64,000 nucleotides of DNA. Source: Blautia parvula. GTDB taxonomy: Bacteria; Bacillota; Clostridia; Lachnospirales; Lachnospiraceae. The notes below the pieces were generated by a model that did no database searches, was not told where the DNA came from, and saw only the letters and a list, made by a program, of their open reading frames with translations. The position numbers and the translations under genes are program-made. The stretch is from the NCBI RefSeq assembly GCF_020215665.1, contig NZ_CP084061.1, positions 2,884,001 to 2,948,000 on the forward strand. Reading direction: 5' to 3'. Positions within the stretch are counted from its first letter, which is position 1. Every line of letters begins with the position of its first letter. This document shows positions 37,366 through 47,465 of this stretch, in pieces.

Positions 37366-38360
37366 ATTTCGCCATTTCCCTTCTGTCTGTCCATCTTGCC
37401 TACCACTTCCACCATGTGCATCCAGGAACCCTGGTCAATCTCATATTCCATGGGAATGATCCTGCTCCTGCTTTTCCTTGCCCTTGCCACCACCTGCAGT
37501 GTCCACGCACTTGCATACTCTATGTAATCGGGAGAAATGATCAGGGGCATTCCCTGCCGGCAGCAGTTGTCAATGGCCTCACTCATCTCTTCCTCACTGG
37601 CACAGATCTGTTCATTTGTCTTGCCCAGATGCTGCAGGGTCCTCCTTGCATTCTTCAAAAATGTAGCGCTCCTGTACAAAATGCAGATGGGCTGGTCTTC
37701 CGGTATGGTGGCCAGACGCGCTATGGTCTCTCTGCTCTCCACCAGCGCAAAGGTCTCAGTGGGGATCCCCAGGGCATCCGCATACCCTATGAACTCCTGG
37801 TAATGGCTCTGGGAGATAAAGGCCAGATCACACCTGGAACTGATCACTCTGCTCCCTGAGAGCAGTTCCTCCAGCACATAGGTTTCCACCGTCAGATTGG
37901 GAATGGATTCCACCACAGGTGCAATGGAATGCAGGATTTCAATATTGCATTCCACCAGTGCTGCACAGATTTTCTGTTTTTCCTGAAAATGGCTGACCAG
38001 TTCCTGCTGTGCCAGCAGAAACACCCGGTTCATGGGCAGACCGCTGGACGACACTTTTGAAAACATTTCCTCCACGATATCCGAAGGACTTTTCCCCCTG
38101 CTCTGCCCGTTTTCCGGCTGCTTTTTCTGCACATAGGCACCTCCGCCGCGGATCTTCTGCACAACGCCTCTGTCCTGCAGCCAGGTATATGCTTTTTTCA
38201 CCGTACCCACAGACAAACCGGAAACCTCGGCCATTCTGACCTCTGAGAGAAGCCGTTCCCCCGGAACCAGGATGCCATCCGCTGCCTGCTGCTCCAACTG
38301 CCGGGCAAGCTGAAGATACAGCGGTGTTCCGCTGTTCTTATCTATCTCTATTTTCTCCAT
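37362..38360 (-). CDS. GntR family regulator with a large C-terminal domain (paralogue B)
   Basis: 332 residues from the ATG at 38360, which has AAGG upstream and begins with the HTH-leading MEKIEIDKNSGTPLYLQL. An upstream in-frame ATG at 38408 would add a non-conserved 16 residues. The winged HTH has EVRMAEVSGLSVGTVKKAY and RGGGAYV. The C-terminal region (QPICILYRSATFLKN, YEIDQGSWMHM) parallels that of paralogue A, so the pair arose by tandem duplication. The two probably form heteromers or respond to related ligands (inference). Confidence 0.82.
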   Translation of the reverse strand: MEKIEIDKNSGTPLYLQLARQLEQQAADGILVPGERLLSEVRMAEVSGLSVGTVKKAYTWLQDRGVVQKIRGGGAYVQKKQPENGQSRGKSPSDIVEEMFSKVSSSGLPMNRVFLLAQQELVSHFQEKQKICAALVECNIEILHSIAPVVESIPNLTVETYVLEELLSGSRVISSRCDLAFISQSHYQEFIGYADALGIPTETFALVESRETIARLATIPEDQPICILYRSATFLKNARRTLQHLGKTNEQICASEEEMSEAIDNCCRQGMPLIISPDYIEYASAWTLQVVARARKSRSRIIPMEYEIDQGSWMHMVEVVGKMDRQKGNGEI

Positions 38361-38420
38361 CGCAACAACCTTAAACTTTCTTATTCTCTGATAAATCCAT
38401 TGTATCATATCCCCACATCT

Positions 38421-38472
38421 AAAAAAAGAGACTGCCGGAGGGAAAATTTGTACATTCTCCCCGACAATCTCC
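38421..38472 (-). terminator. Terminator of the hrcA-grpE-dnaK-dnaJ operon
   Basis: A long imperfect stem (GAGACTGCCGGAGGG with its G-U-tolerant partner ending AATCTC) followed on the minus strand by TTTTTTT, 24 bases past the dnaJ stop. Confidence 0.85.
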
Positions 38473-38495
38473 TGATATGGCTGATTTCAGGCGAA

Positions 38496-39662
38496 TCAGT
38501 CCTCAAAGGTCTCTTTCAGTTTGTCCATAAAGCCCTTTTTCTTTTTCTCTGTGCTGCCGGACGGGCGGTTGCCGCAGGCCTCATCGAATTTTCTGAGAGC
38601 CTCCTTGGCATCCTCATTCAGTTTGGTAGGTACCTGAACCACCAGTGTCACATAGTGGTCGCCGCGCACGCTCTTATTTCTGAGAGACGGCACACCTTTG
38701 CCTTTCAGACGCACTTTTGTGTCTGTCTGGGTACCCGGCTTCACATCATACATTACATCTCCGTCCACTGTGCTGATGCGCACCTCGCCGCCGAGGGCAG
38801 CCTGCGCAAATGTAATGGGCGCTGTTGAGAATATGTTCATATCCTGCCTCTGGAAAATGGGATGGCGGGCAACAACAACCTCAACCAGCAGGTCTCCTCT
38901 CGGCCCGCCGTTTGTTCCCGGTTCTCCCTTATCTCTGATACGGATACTCTGTCCATTGTCAATACCTGCCGGTACAGAAACCTGGATTTTCTTTCTCTGG
39001 TTCACGTATCCGGTTCCGCGGCAGTCTGTACATTTGTCCTTGATCACCTTACCGGTACCGTGACACTCCGGACAGGTCTGTACATTTCTCACCATACCGA
39101 ACATGGACTGCTGGGTATATACCACCTGGCCTTCTCCGTGGCATTTCGGACAGGTTTCCGGGGAAGTTCCCGGCTTCGCACCCGTTCCGTGACAGGTATT
39201 ACAGGTCTCCTTCAGGTTCAGATCCAGCTCTTTTTCACAGCCAAAGACTGCTTCTTCAAAGGTAATGCGGACGGACGCCCTTACATTGGCACCCTTCATA
39301 GGGCCGTTGTTGGCTCTTCTTCTTCCGCCGCCGCCAAATAGATCGCCGAAAATATCGCCGAAAATATCACCCATATCGGCGCCGTCAAAACCGCCGAAGC
39401 CTCCAAAGCCTCCTGCTCCGCCGGCACCTCCGTTTTCAAAGGCCGCATGGCCGAACTGGTCATACTGTCTTCTCTTATCCGGGTCACTCAAAACGCCGTA
39501 GGCCTCTGTAGCCTCCTTGAATTTCTTCTCCGCTTCTTTGTCTCCGGGGTTTACATCAGGATGGTACTTCTTTGCCAGCTTACGGTATGCGCTTTTGATC
39601 GTGGCGTCGTCAGCGCCTTTGTCCACGCCTAAGACTTCATAGTAATCTCTTTTATCTGCCAT
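38496..39662 (-). CDS. dnaJ: Chaperone protein DnaJ (Hsp40)
   Basis: 388 residues. The J domain has HPD at 34-36. A Gly/Phe-rich stretch (about 75-115) and four CxxCxGxG zinc modules ([32 protein letters not shown]) follow, then the C-terminal substrate domains. It stimulates the DnaK ATPase and delivers substrates. It is the last gene of the operon. Confidence 0.98.
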   Translation of the reverse strand: MADKRDYYEVLGVDKGADDATIKSAYRKLAKKYHPDVNPGDKEAEKKFKEATEAYGVLSDPDKRRQYDQFGHAAFENGGAGGAGGFGGFGGFDGADMGDIFGDIFGDLFGGGGRRRANNGPMKGANVRASVRITFEEAVFGCEKELDLNLKETCNTCHGTGAKPGTSPETCPKCHGEGQVVYTQQSMFGMVRNVQTCPECHGTGKVIKDKCTDCRGTGYVNQRKKIQVSVPAGIDNGQSIRIRDKGEPGTNGGPRGDLLVEVVVARHPIFQRQDMNIFSTAPITFAQAALGGEVRISTVDGDVMYDVKPGTQTDTKVRLKGKGVPSLRNKSVRGDHYVTLVVQVPTKLNEDAKEALRKFDEACGNRPSGSTEKKKKGFMDKLKETFED

Positions 39663-39749
39663 TGGTCTTATTCCTTTCTAAACATACAGTCAGGCATGGA
39701 GTGCTGTAAACACCCCATGCCATCCAAGTCATTTACTGACAAAGCTATT

Positions 39750-41639
<1,890 letters not shown>

Positions 41640-41674
41640 TTAAAATCAATTACTTTTCCTGTTCTAAGCGGTTT

Positions 41675-41756
41675 AACGCTCCGCCAGAGCGTTTCATCTA
41701 TGAGATATAATCCGAGCGGGCTGTCCCGCCGGAGAATTTGGGTTGCGCCTCCGGCG
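41675..41756 (-). other. Hairpin cluster between grpE and dnaK
   Basis: Three stems: AACGCTC/GAGCGTT (41675-41681/41687-41693), GCGGG/CCCGC (41716-41720/41725-41729) and CGCCGGAG/CTCCGGCG (41727-41734/41749-41756). The last two share bases and cannot form together. None has a T-tract. A processing site that raises dnaK relative to hrcA-grpE mRNA is plausible. Confidence 0.5.
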
Positions 41757-41768
41757 CACCATCTAAAA

Positions 41769-42434
41769 CTAATTGGCAACCTTCACCATGCTGTGTCTCA
41801 CTACGTGGTCTTTGTAAAGGTAACCTTTCTGAAACTCTTCTACAACTATATTCTCACCGGCTTCTTCATCCTCCACATGCATCACTGCATTGTGGTAATC
41901 CGGATTAAATTCCTGCCCTACTGCTTCGATGGCCTTTACGCCAATCTCTTCAAAAACGGTCATCATCTGCTTGTATATCTTTGTCATGCCGTCCGCAAAG
42001 GGGCTTTCCTTTTCATTTTCCGGAACTGCAGCCAGACCTCTTTCAAAGTTGTCAACCACCGGAAGGATCTTATCGATCACTTCACGCGCACCGATCTCAT
42101 ACATGGAAGCTTTTTCCTTCTCCGTACGCTTTCTGAAGTTGTCGAACTCTGCCATCTGGCGCTTTACCATATCGGTGAGCTCTTCTATCTTCTCATCTTT
42201 TTTATCTTTTTTCTTTTTACCGAACAGGCCCTTTTTCTCGGCTGTCTTTCCTTTTGCCTGCTCTTCTGTCTGGCCTTCTGCTGCCTCAGCAGCCTGGTCA
42301 TCTTCCTCAACGGCCTCTTCGCAGGTGGCCTCCTCTGCCAGAGCCTTGTCGTCTTCCTCTAAGATTTCTTCTGCCTTCTCTTCAGAAGCCGCATCCGGCT
42401 GCATCTCTTCATATAATTCTTTTTCTTCTGACAC
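41769..42434 (-). CDS. grpE: Nucleotide exchange factor GrpE
   Basis: 221 residues. A long acidic N-terminal extension (about 1-55) and a Lys-rich patch (KKGLFGKKKKDKKDEK) precede the coiled coil (KRQMAEFDNFRKRTEKE) and the beta-rich head (EFNPDYHNAVMHVED). It releases ADP from DnaK. It lies 17 bases after hrcA. The extension is longer than in E. coli but common in Clostridia. Confidence 0.96.
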   Translation of the reverse strand: MSEEKELYEEMQPDAASEEKAEEILEEDDKALAEEATCEEAVEEDDQAAEAAEGQTEEQAKGKTAEKKGLFGKKKKDKKDEKIEELTDMVKRQMAEFDNFRKRTEKEKASMYEIGAREVIDKILPVVDNFERGLAAVPENEKESPFADGMTKIYKQMMTVFEEIGVKAIEAVGQEFNPDYHNAVMHVEDEEAGENIVVEEFQKGYLYKDHVVRHSMVKVAN

Positions 42435-42451
42435 GAATCCGTACCGCCTTT

Positions 42452-43489
42452 CTAGGTTTTCTTAAATATATTGTCCAACTGCGTCTTCAGCGTCTTCAAA
42501 TTGTTCACAACATTCTCGTAATCCATACGCTTTGGGCCTATAATACCGATGGTTCCCTGCATACCGTCTCCCAAATCGTATGTGGCTGTCACAACGCTGC
42601 AGTCTTTCATAGTTTTAACAGGGGTTTCATTTCCAATGTATACCTGAATGCCGGTATTCTCTTCGGAATTCATAGTATCCTTTACCAGATCCACCAGCTC
42701 CTGCTTTTCTTCAAAAGCGGAAATCAGTTCACTGGCCTTGGAGGTGTCTGCCAGCTCCGGATATTTGAAAATATTCGTTGTTCCGCTGGTGTATATCTCC
42801 ACCTCATCATCATCCACCGCAATGGCATTGGCCACCGCGTCAATGACGCTTCCCACAACCGCGCTGTGGATACCTGCCTGTTCTTTCATCTTAGTGATCA
42901 TACCCAGATTGATCTCCTCAATGGTGAGGCCGTTTAGCTGGGTATTAAGAAGCAGGTTCAGCTTCAGCACTGTGTCATCATCCATAGGCTCCTGAAGGGT
43001 TATCATGTGATTCTTCACTATATTTCCTTCAATCACCAGAACTGCCAGAAGCTGCATCTCAGCCACTTTGGAAAGCTGGATGAATTTTAATTTGTTCCTG
43101 TGATAGGTCGGGCCGGTAATCATGGTCGCATAGTTAGTGTTGGATGCAAGAACCTTCACCACCTGTTTGAGCACCTTCTCCATTTTGTCGGTCCTCTCGA
43201 TCATCAGTTCCTTGATCTCCGAAACTTCCTGTTCCTTCTCCCGCATCAGCTCATCCACATAGAGACGATAGCCCGCGTCTGAGGGAATCCGTCCTGCTGA
43301 AGTGTGGGGCTGTAAAATGTACCCCAGTTCCTCCAGGTCTGACATTTCGTTCCGGATGGTTGCAGAGCTGAGATTCAGGTCAGTGTATTTTGAAATCGTT
43401 CTCGATCCAACCGGTTCGCCGGTTTCCAGATACGTCTGGATAATGGCTTTTAATATCTTTTTCTTACGCTCATCCAGTTCACTGTCCAT
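42452..43489 (-). CDS. hrcA: Heat-inducible transcription repressor HrcA
   Basis: 345 residues. The N-terminal winged HTH has ETGEPVGSRTISKY and SSATIRNEMSDLEELGYI. A dimerisation/GAF-like domain follows. It binds CIRCE and represses groESL and its own operon until heat titrates GroEL. It is the first gene of the operon, with CIRCE and promoter directly upstream. Confidence 0.97.
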   Translation of the reverse strand: MDSELDERKKKILKAIIQTYLETGEPVGSRTISKYTDLNLSSATIRNEMSDLEELGYILQPHTSAGRIPSDAGYRLYVDELMREKEQEVSEIKELMIERTDKMEKVLKQVVKVLASNTNYATMITGPTYHRNKLKFIQLSKVAEMQLLAVLVIEGNIVKNHMITLQEPMDDDTVLKLNLLLNTQLNGLTIEEINLGMITKMKEQAGIHSAVVGSVIDAVANAIAVDDDEVEIYTSGTTNIFKYPELADTSKASELISAFEEKQELVDLVKDTMNSEENTGIQVYIGNETPVKTMKDCSVVTATYDLGDGMQGTIGIIGPKRMDYENVVNNLKTLKTQLDNIFKKT

Positions 43490-43544
43490 TATAATCTCCT
43501 TTCTGCTTCCGCATTGATGGCCCCGGATGTTGTTTCCGGTGTTG

Positions 43545-43571
43545 TTAGCACTCGTTTGTATGGAGTGCTAA
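43545..43571 (-). promoter_or_regulatory. CIRCE operator of the hrcA operon
   Basis: TTAGCACTC (43545-43553), nine bases, GAGTGCTAA (43563-43571), identical in arms to the groESL CIRCE. Confidence 0.97.
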
Positions 43572-43584
43572 CATCTATGTTCTT

Positions 43585-43613
43585 AAGATAGCACCAGCGT
43601 GTTTATTTGTCAA
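43585..43613 (-). promoter_or_regulatory. hrcA operon sigma-A promoter
   Basis: -35 TTGACA (43608-43613), 17 bases, -10 TATCTT (43585-43590). The predicted start lies at the edge of CIRCE. Confidence 0.8.
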
Positions 43614-43676
43614 GGGCTTTATATTTTTTTTAGAAAGTTTCAGAATCCGCAATAATAGGAAAGAAAAGGGACGCAA

Positions 43677-43724
43677 AAAAAACAGAGGGGAGCCGTTCAA
43701 TATTAACAGCATTCCCTCTGTTTT
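43677..43724 (-). terminator. Terminator of the ECF sigma/anti-sigma operon
   Basis: AAAACAGAGGG pairs with CCCTCTGTTTT across a 25-base loop. On the minus strand it is followed by TTTTTTTTG. It lies 34 bases past the DUF4179 stop. Confidence 0.8.
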
Positions 43725-43757
43725 ATTATAATATCAGTAATTTCTTCCCGCTGTCCT

Positions 43758-44975
43758 TTATTTGGCAGGGACTATATAATAGTTTTCCTCTGTCAGTGGC
43801 GTTCCGTCCTCCGGAATGGATTTAAGAAATAAAAAGCTCTCGATCCGGTCAGTATCCAGTACCCTGTTGAGTCCGAATGTGTGGACATATTCTTCCCCCT
43901 CATCTGAGGAAAATCCACGTCTGCCCGGCCCGCCGTATAAATAGGAATATATGGTGCCGTCTTTCATCTTTACACCTTTCAGCTCCGGCGGATCTTCTGT
44001 TAACTCCACATCAATCTCTTCTCCGGAGTCATTATACCCCTTCTCTTTCGTCTTGGTTCTCGGAAACCGGTATGCCACCTGGGCAGAAATCGGTGATATC
44101 TCTATCTTTTCCACCACGGCACCGGTGTCTCCCAGAGCTGTGCCCGGGCTGCATATTCTTACCATGTCAGACCTTTCCAGGTTCCAGTCAAAGCTCCAGG
44201 TCCCTTCGATATTTGGTCTGTATCCATCCAGATACAGACCACCGAGTCCTGTCAGCTCCAGATGGATGGGTTTTTCCATAAAATAATCTTCACTCTCTGC
44301 GTTAAAAAGAATAATATTGTATTCCATACTGCCGTCTTCCAGCACATAAGAAATCTCCTGGTCTTCCGTAAACGGCGTCCCGTCCAGATTCACTGCCTTT
44401 CCATCCTCAGGGCTCTGCACAATGCTGTCAAAAAAATAAGATGAAAGGTTTACATAATCCTTCTCGTTTTCTTCATCGTCTATATTTTTCCCATCAATGG
44501 TAATCAATGTCCGGCCAAAATCAGGCTGTTCTCCCTGCGGTGGTTCATATCCCTCCACCTTTAAAGAGATGCGTAGAAAATGCTGATCCACAATTGTCTG
44601 TACTGCCGTAACCGTAACCCCCTGGTCCGTCACAGACTGATTAATGGGAGCTGCCATATGGGTATCTTCCAGTTCACGCTTCTGCTCCTCCTTCACAGCC
44701 ATTCCGTCGGAAAGGCTTTCGCTCCACTTCATATAAGCTGCCCCGCCCGCGGTAACCGTACCGAAGGCAAGAATGGCTGCCGCTGCCAGAATCCAAAGCC
44801 TTTTCCCCGGCATTCTTCCCCCTGTTCTTCTTTCTGCTGCTCTTTCCTCTGCCGCTCCTGCCGCCGCGTCCTTTTTTATAGAAGCAAAGGCTTCATTGGC
44901 CTTCTGCCGGACTTTATCAGGAATCTCTACCTCTTTCCTGAGTTTCTCTATCATCTCCTCTTCTTTCATGCTCAT
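43758..44975 (-). CDS. DUF4179 membrane protein, probable anti-sigma factor
   Basis: 405 residues. The cytoplasmic N-terminus (1-58, charged, MIEKLRKEVEIPDKVRQKA) would bind the sigma factor. One membrane segment (about 60-82) and a large extracellular region with the DUF4179 domain follow. It overlaps the ECF sigma gene by 4 bases, the usual sigma/anti-sigma arrangement. It probably holds the sigma factor inactive until an envelope signal arrives (inference from context). Confidence 0.85.
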   Translation of the reverse strand: MSMKEEEMIEKLRKEVEIPDKVRQKANEAFASIKKDAAAGAAEERAAERRTGGRMPGKRLWILAAAAILAFGTVTAGGAAYMKWSESLSDGMAVKEEQKRELEDTHMAAPINQSVTDQGVTVTAVQTIVDQHFLRISLKVEGYEPPQGEQPDFGRTLITIDGKNIDDEENEKDYVNLSSYFFDSIVQSPEDGKAVNLDGTPFTEDQEISYVLEDGSMEYNIILFNAESEDYFMEKPIHLELTGLGGLYLDGYRPNIEGTWSFDWNLERSDMVRICSPGTALGDTGAVVEKIEISPISAQVAYRFPRTKTKEKGYNDSGEEIDVELTEDPPELKGVKMKDGTIYSYLYGGPGRRGFSSDEGEEYVHTFGLNRVLDTDRIESFLFLKSIPEDGTPLTEENYYIVPAK

Positions 44976-45490
44976 ATCAATTTCCTCCTCTCTGCCTTCG
45001 GATAATACTCCTCTGACATCTTCTTTCTGGCCCTGGCAATCCTGGTCCGGACAGTTGCCTCCGGTATCTCCAGGATCTCAGCGATCTCTGACATTTTAAA
45101 GCCTTCCACATAGTACAGGATGATCACAGTTCTGTACTTCCCATCCAGCATATCAAGCGCCTCATTCCATTCCAGATTGCCGTAGCCCTCCTCTTTTACT
45201 TCCACCTCAGGCATCTCGTCTGTGAAGAAGAGGTTCTCTTTTTTCTTCCTTATGTCATTGCATTTGTTGATCAGTATTCTGGTCATCCAGGTACGGAAAT
45301 ACCTATCTTCCCTGAGCCGGTCTATTTTCTCCCAGCAGGTGAGGATTGTTTCAGAGATGGCGTCTGCCGCGTCCTCCTCGTTGGAAAGCAGAGAACGCGC
45401 AGCTTTGTACATGTTCTGCATCTGAGACTGCATCAGCTCCGTGAATGCGTCCGCATCCCTCTCCTTTGCTTTTTTGATCAGATTATTCAT
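44972..45490 (-). CDS. ECF-type RNA polymerase sigma factor
   Basis: 172 residues from the ATG at 45490, with AAAGGA 7 bases upstream; further upstream in-frame starts lack support. Sigma region 2 (DADAFTELMQSQMQNMYKAA) and region 4 with HTH (ALDMLDGKYRTVIILYYVEG, MSEIAEILEIPEATVRTRI) are present. It directs an envelope- or stress-type regulon. I did not find a clear self-recognition promoter in the 155 bases upstream. Confidence 0.9.
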   Translation of the reverse strand: MNNLIKKAKERDADAFTELMQSQMQNMYKAARSLLSNEEDAADAISETILTCWEKIDRLREDRYFRTWMTRILINKCNDIRKKKENLFFTDEMPEVEVKEEGYGNLEWNEALDMLDGKYRTVIILYYVEGFKMSEIAEILEIPEATVRTRIARARKKMSEEYYPKAERRKLI

Positions 45491-45644
45491 ATCAGGTTCC
45501 TTTCTTCCGTACGTACGTTTCCACATGTTTTTCATGTTTCTGCTTATTAGACCTAAGGATCGCCGGAAATGTTTCAACACATTCTTAATTTCTTCCAGAC
45601 CTCATTTCCAAAGCACGGCCGCCTGCTGTTATTATCTTTTATAT

Positions 45645-45690
45645 AAAAATGGCCGGCGTCCCGTAATATCCGGTGCGCCAGCCATTTTTA
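45645..45690 (-). terminator. nhaC terminator
   Basis: AAAAATGGCCGGCG pairs (one mismatch) with CGCCAGCCATTTTT across a 17-base loop. It starts right at the nhaC stop codon, with TTTTTATAT downstream on the minus strand. Confidence 0.85.
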
Positions 45691-47199
45691 TGCTGCTGCT
45701 TTTTTATTAAATACTTTATTGATCACAAATACCACAACGATCAGAGCCACAACTGCAAATCCCAATGATACAGCGCTCTTGGTCGCCCCTGCAATGATAA
45801 ACGCAATAAGAGCGATCACACCGTTCACAAGCGCATAGGGCAGCTGGGTCCTCACATGTTCGACCAGATCACATTCCGCACCTGTGGAGGACAGGATCGT
45901 GGTGTCAGAGATTGGCGAGCAGTGGTCTCCGAACAGTCCTCCGGATAAAACCGCGCCTACGGCAATGGCAAACGGAATGGAGAATGCCTGCGCCATTGGT
46001 ATGGCAAGAGGCATCATGATCGCAAAGGTTCCCCATGAACTTCCTGTGGAAAAGGACACGAATGCACCGAACAGAAAGATTGCCGCAGGAACCAGTGCCG
46101 CGGAAAAGCTCATGGATTTCAGCACATCCACAATAAACTGCGCCGTGCCCAGTTCACTGATCATGCTCCCCAGGGACCAGGCAAGAATCAGGGTGATTGC
46201 CACATCCGTCATCCCTTTCATACCGCCCACATACACCTTGAATGTCTCGCCGAAATTCATGACTTTGAAAAGACAGATCATTAGGATCAGAACCAGCGCC
46301 CCGAAAAAGTATCCCATAGTAAGTGCAACCCTGAACTCGTTGCCGTCCACCTTCTTAAACGGAAATCCCAGCGGTGCCAGCGTGGCAAACAAAGTGACAA
46401 ATACAACTATGATGGGAAGGATCACCATGATCGGTTTTGCGTTCTTTTTGGAGTATACCCCGGTGTTTTCTTTTTCCGCCTCATGCTCTGTAAAGTTATA
46501 ATCTGCCTTTTCTTTCTCTGCCTTTTGCTCCGCTTTTTTCATCTGGAAAAAATCTATCTTTGTAAATGCGATCAGCGGAATCATGATAATTGCCAGAATG
46601 GCATAAATCTGAAACGGAATGGCCTGCACAAAGGTAGTGTAATCTGATGCCTTTACGCCCAGATTGTCAAACTCTGACTGGATGAGTCCCATAATATACA
46701 CACCCCAGCCGATAAACGGGATCAAAATAGCCACCGGAGATGAGGTGGAGTCCAAAATCCAGGCCAGTTTTTCCCTGGAGATTTTCAGCTTGTCAAACAA
46801 AGGCCGGAACACAGGTCCCACCAGAAGGGGGGTTCCCAGGTCGGAAAAGAAGATAATGATCCCGCCTGCCCATGCGCAGAGCTGTGCCTTTAACTTGGTG
46901 TTAACATAGCGGTATGCGCTCTGCCCGAAAGCCTGCGCGCCTCCTGACTTTTCCATCAGCTTGATAAATCCGCCGATGAACACCACCAGTACGATAACAC
47001 CCGCATTATAGCTGTCTGTAAGCTGTACGAATAAATAATCACCGATCATAGATTTTACCGCTAAGAACGGGTTACCGTGGCTGAATATCAATACACCTGT
47101 AAGTCCTCCGCAGAAAAGGGAAAGAATCACATTTCGGCTCTTGATTGCCAGGATAACAGCTATGATGGGCGGCAGTAAACTTAAAATACCGTAATTCAT
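45688..47199 (-). CDS. nhaC: Na+/H+ antiporter, NhaC family
   Basis: 503 residues from the ATG at 47199 (GGGAGG 6 bases upstream; the upstream in-frame ATG lacks a site). About 11-12 membrane segments. Conserved intramembrane stretches include GFIKLMEKSGGAQAF, SFSTGSSWGTFAIMMPLA and LSGGLFGDHCSPISDTT. The last matches the NhaC/ArsB-like hairpin motif. It exchanges Na+ (or a dicarboxylate/amino acid pair in some relatives) for protons. It is monocistronic. Confidence 0.87.
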   Translation of the reverse strand: MNYGILSLLPPIIAVILAIKSRNVILSLFCGGLTGVLIFSHGNPFLAVKSMIGDYLFVQLTDSYNAGVIVLVVFIGGFIKLMEKSGGAQAFGQSAYRYVNTKLKAQLCAWAGGIIIFFSDLGTPLLVGPVFRPLFDKLKISREKLAWILDSTSSPVAILIPFIGWGVYIMGLIQSEFDNLGVKASDYTTFVQAIPFQIYAILAIIMIPLIAFTKIDFFQMKKAEQKAEKEKADYNFTEHEAEKENTGVYSKKNAKPIMVILPIIVVFVTLFATLAPLGFPFKKVDGNEFRVALTMGYFFGALVLILMICLFKVMNFGETFKVYVGGMKGMTDVAITLILAWSLGSMISELGTAQFIVDVLKSMSFSAALVPAAIFLFGAFVSFSTGSSWGTFAIMMPLAIPMAQAFSIPFAIAVGAVLSGGLFGDHCSPISDTTILSSTGAECDLVEHVRTQLPYALVNGVIALIAFIIAGATKSAVSLGFAVVALIVVVFVINKVFNKKAAA

Positions 47200-47279
47200 A
47201 GGTTTCCTCCCAATATATAATATTTTCACGCAGAAAGGGCCGTGACCGGTTATCTGAAAGCGGCCATGGTCCTGTATTT

Positions 47280-47337
47280 CTGCCCTTTTTATGGGCAGTC
47301 CATGAGTAATATTACATGATTCTGAATAAATTTACAA
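47280..47337 (-). promoter_or_regulatory. nhaC promoter and leader hairpin
   Basis: -35 TTGTAA (47332-47337), 17 bases, -10 TAATAT (47309-47314). Just downstream in the transcript is a short hairpin, CTGCCC/GGGCAG (47280-47298), then an imperfect longer fold extending to about 47230. The leader is about 100 bases. I do not recognise a known riboswitch. Confidence 0.5.
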
Positions 47338-47377
47338 GAATTTTATTTCGTTACCGGGGAAATATATTTTCGGCAAA

Positions 47378-47424
47378 AGAAAACGGCGGAGTAAAATCCC
47401 CCGTAAGGGACTTTGCCTCCGCCG
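47378..47424 (-). terminator. uvrB terminator
   Basis: A GC-rich bulged hairpin: CGGCGGAG pairs with CTCCGCCG, and ATCCC with GGGA in the upper stem. It is followed on the minus strand by TTTTCTTTT. Confidence 0.7.
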
Positions 47425-47465
47425 CTCATCTATGCTTGGGCTTGTGAAGATTAGCTTGTGAAGAT

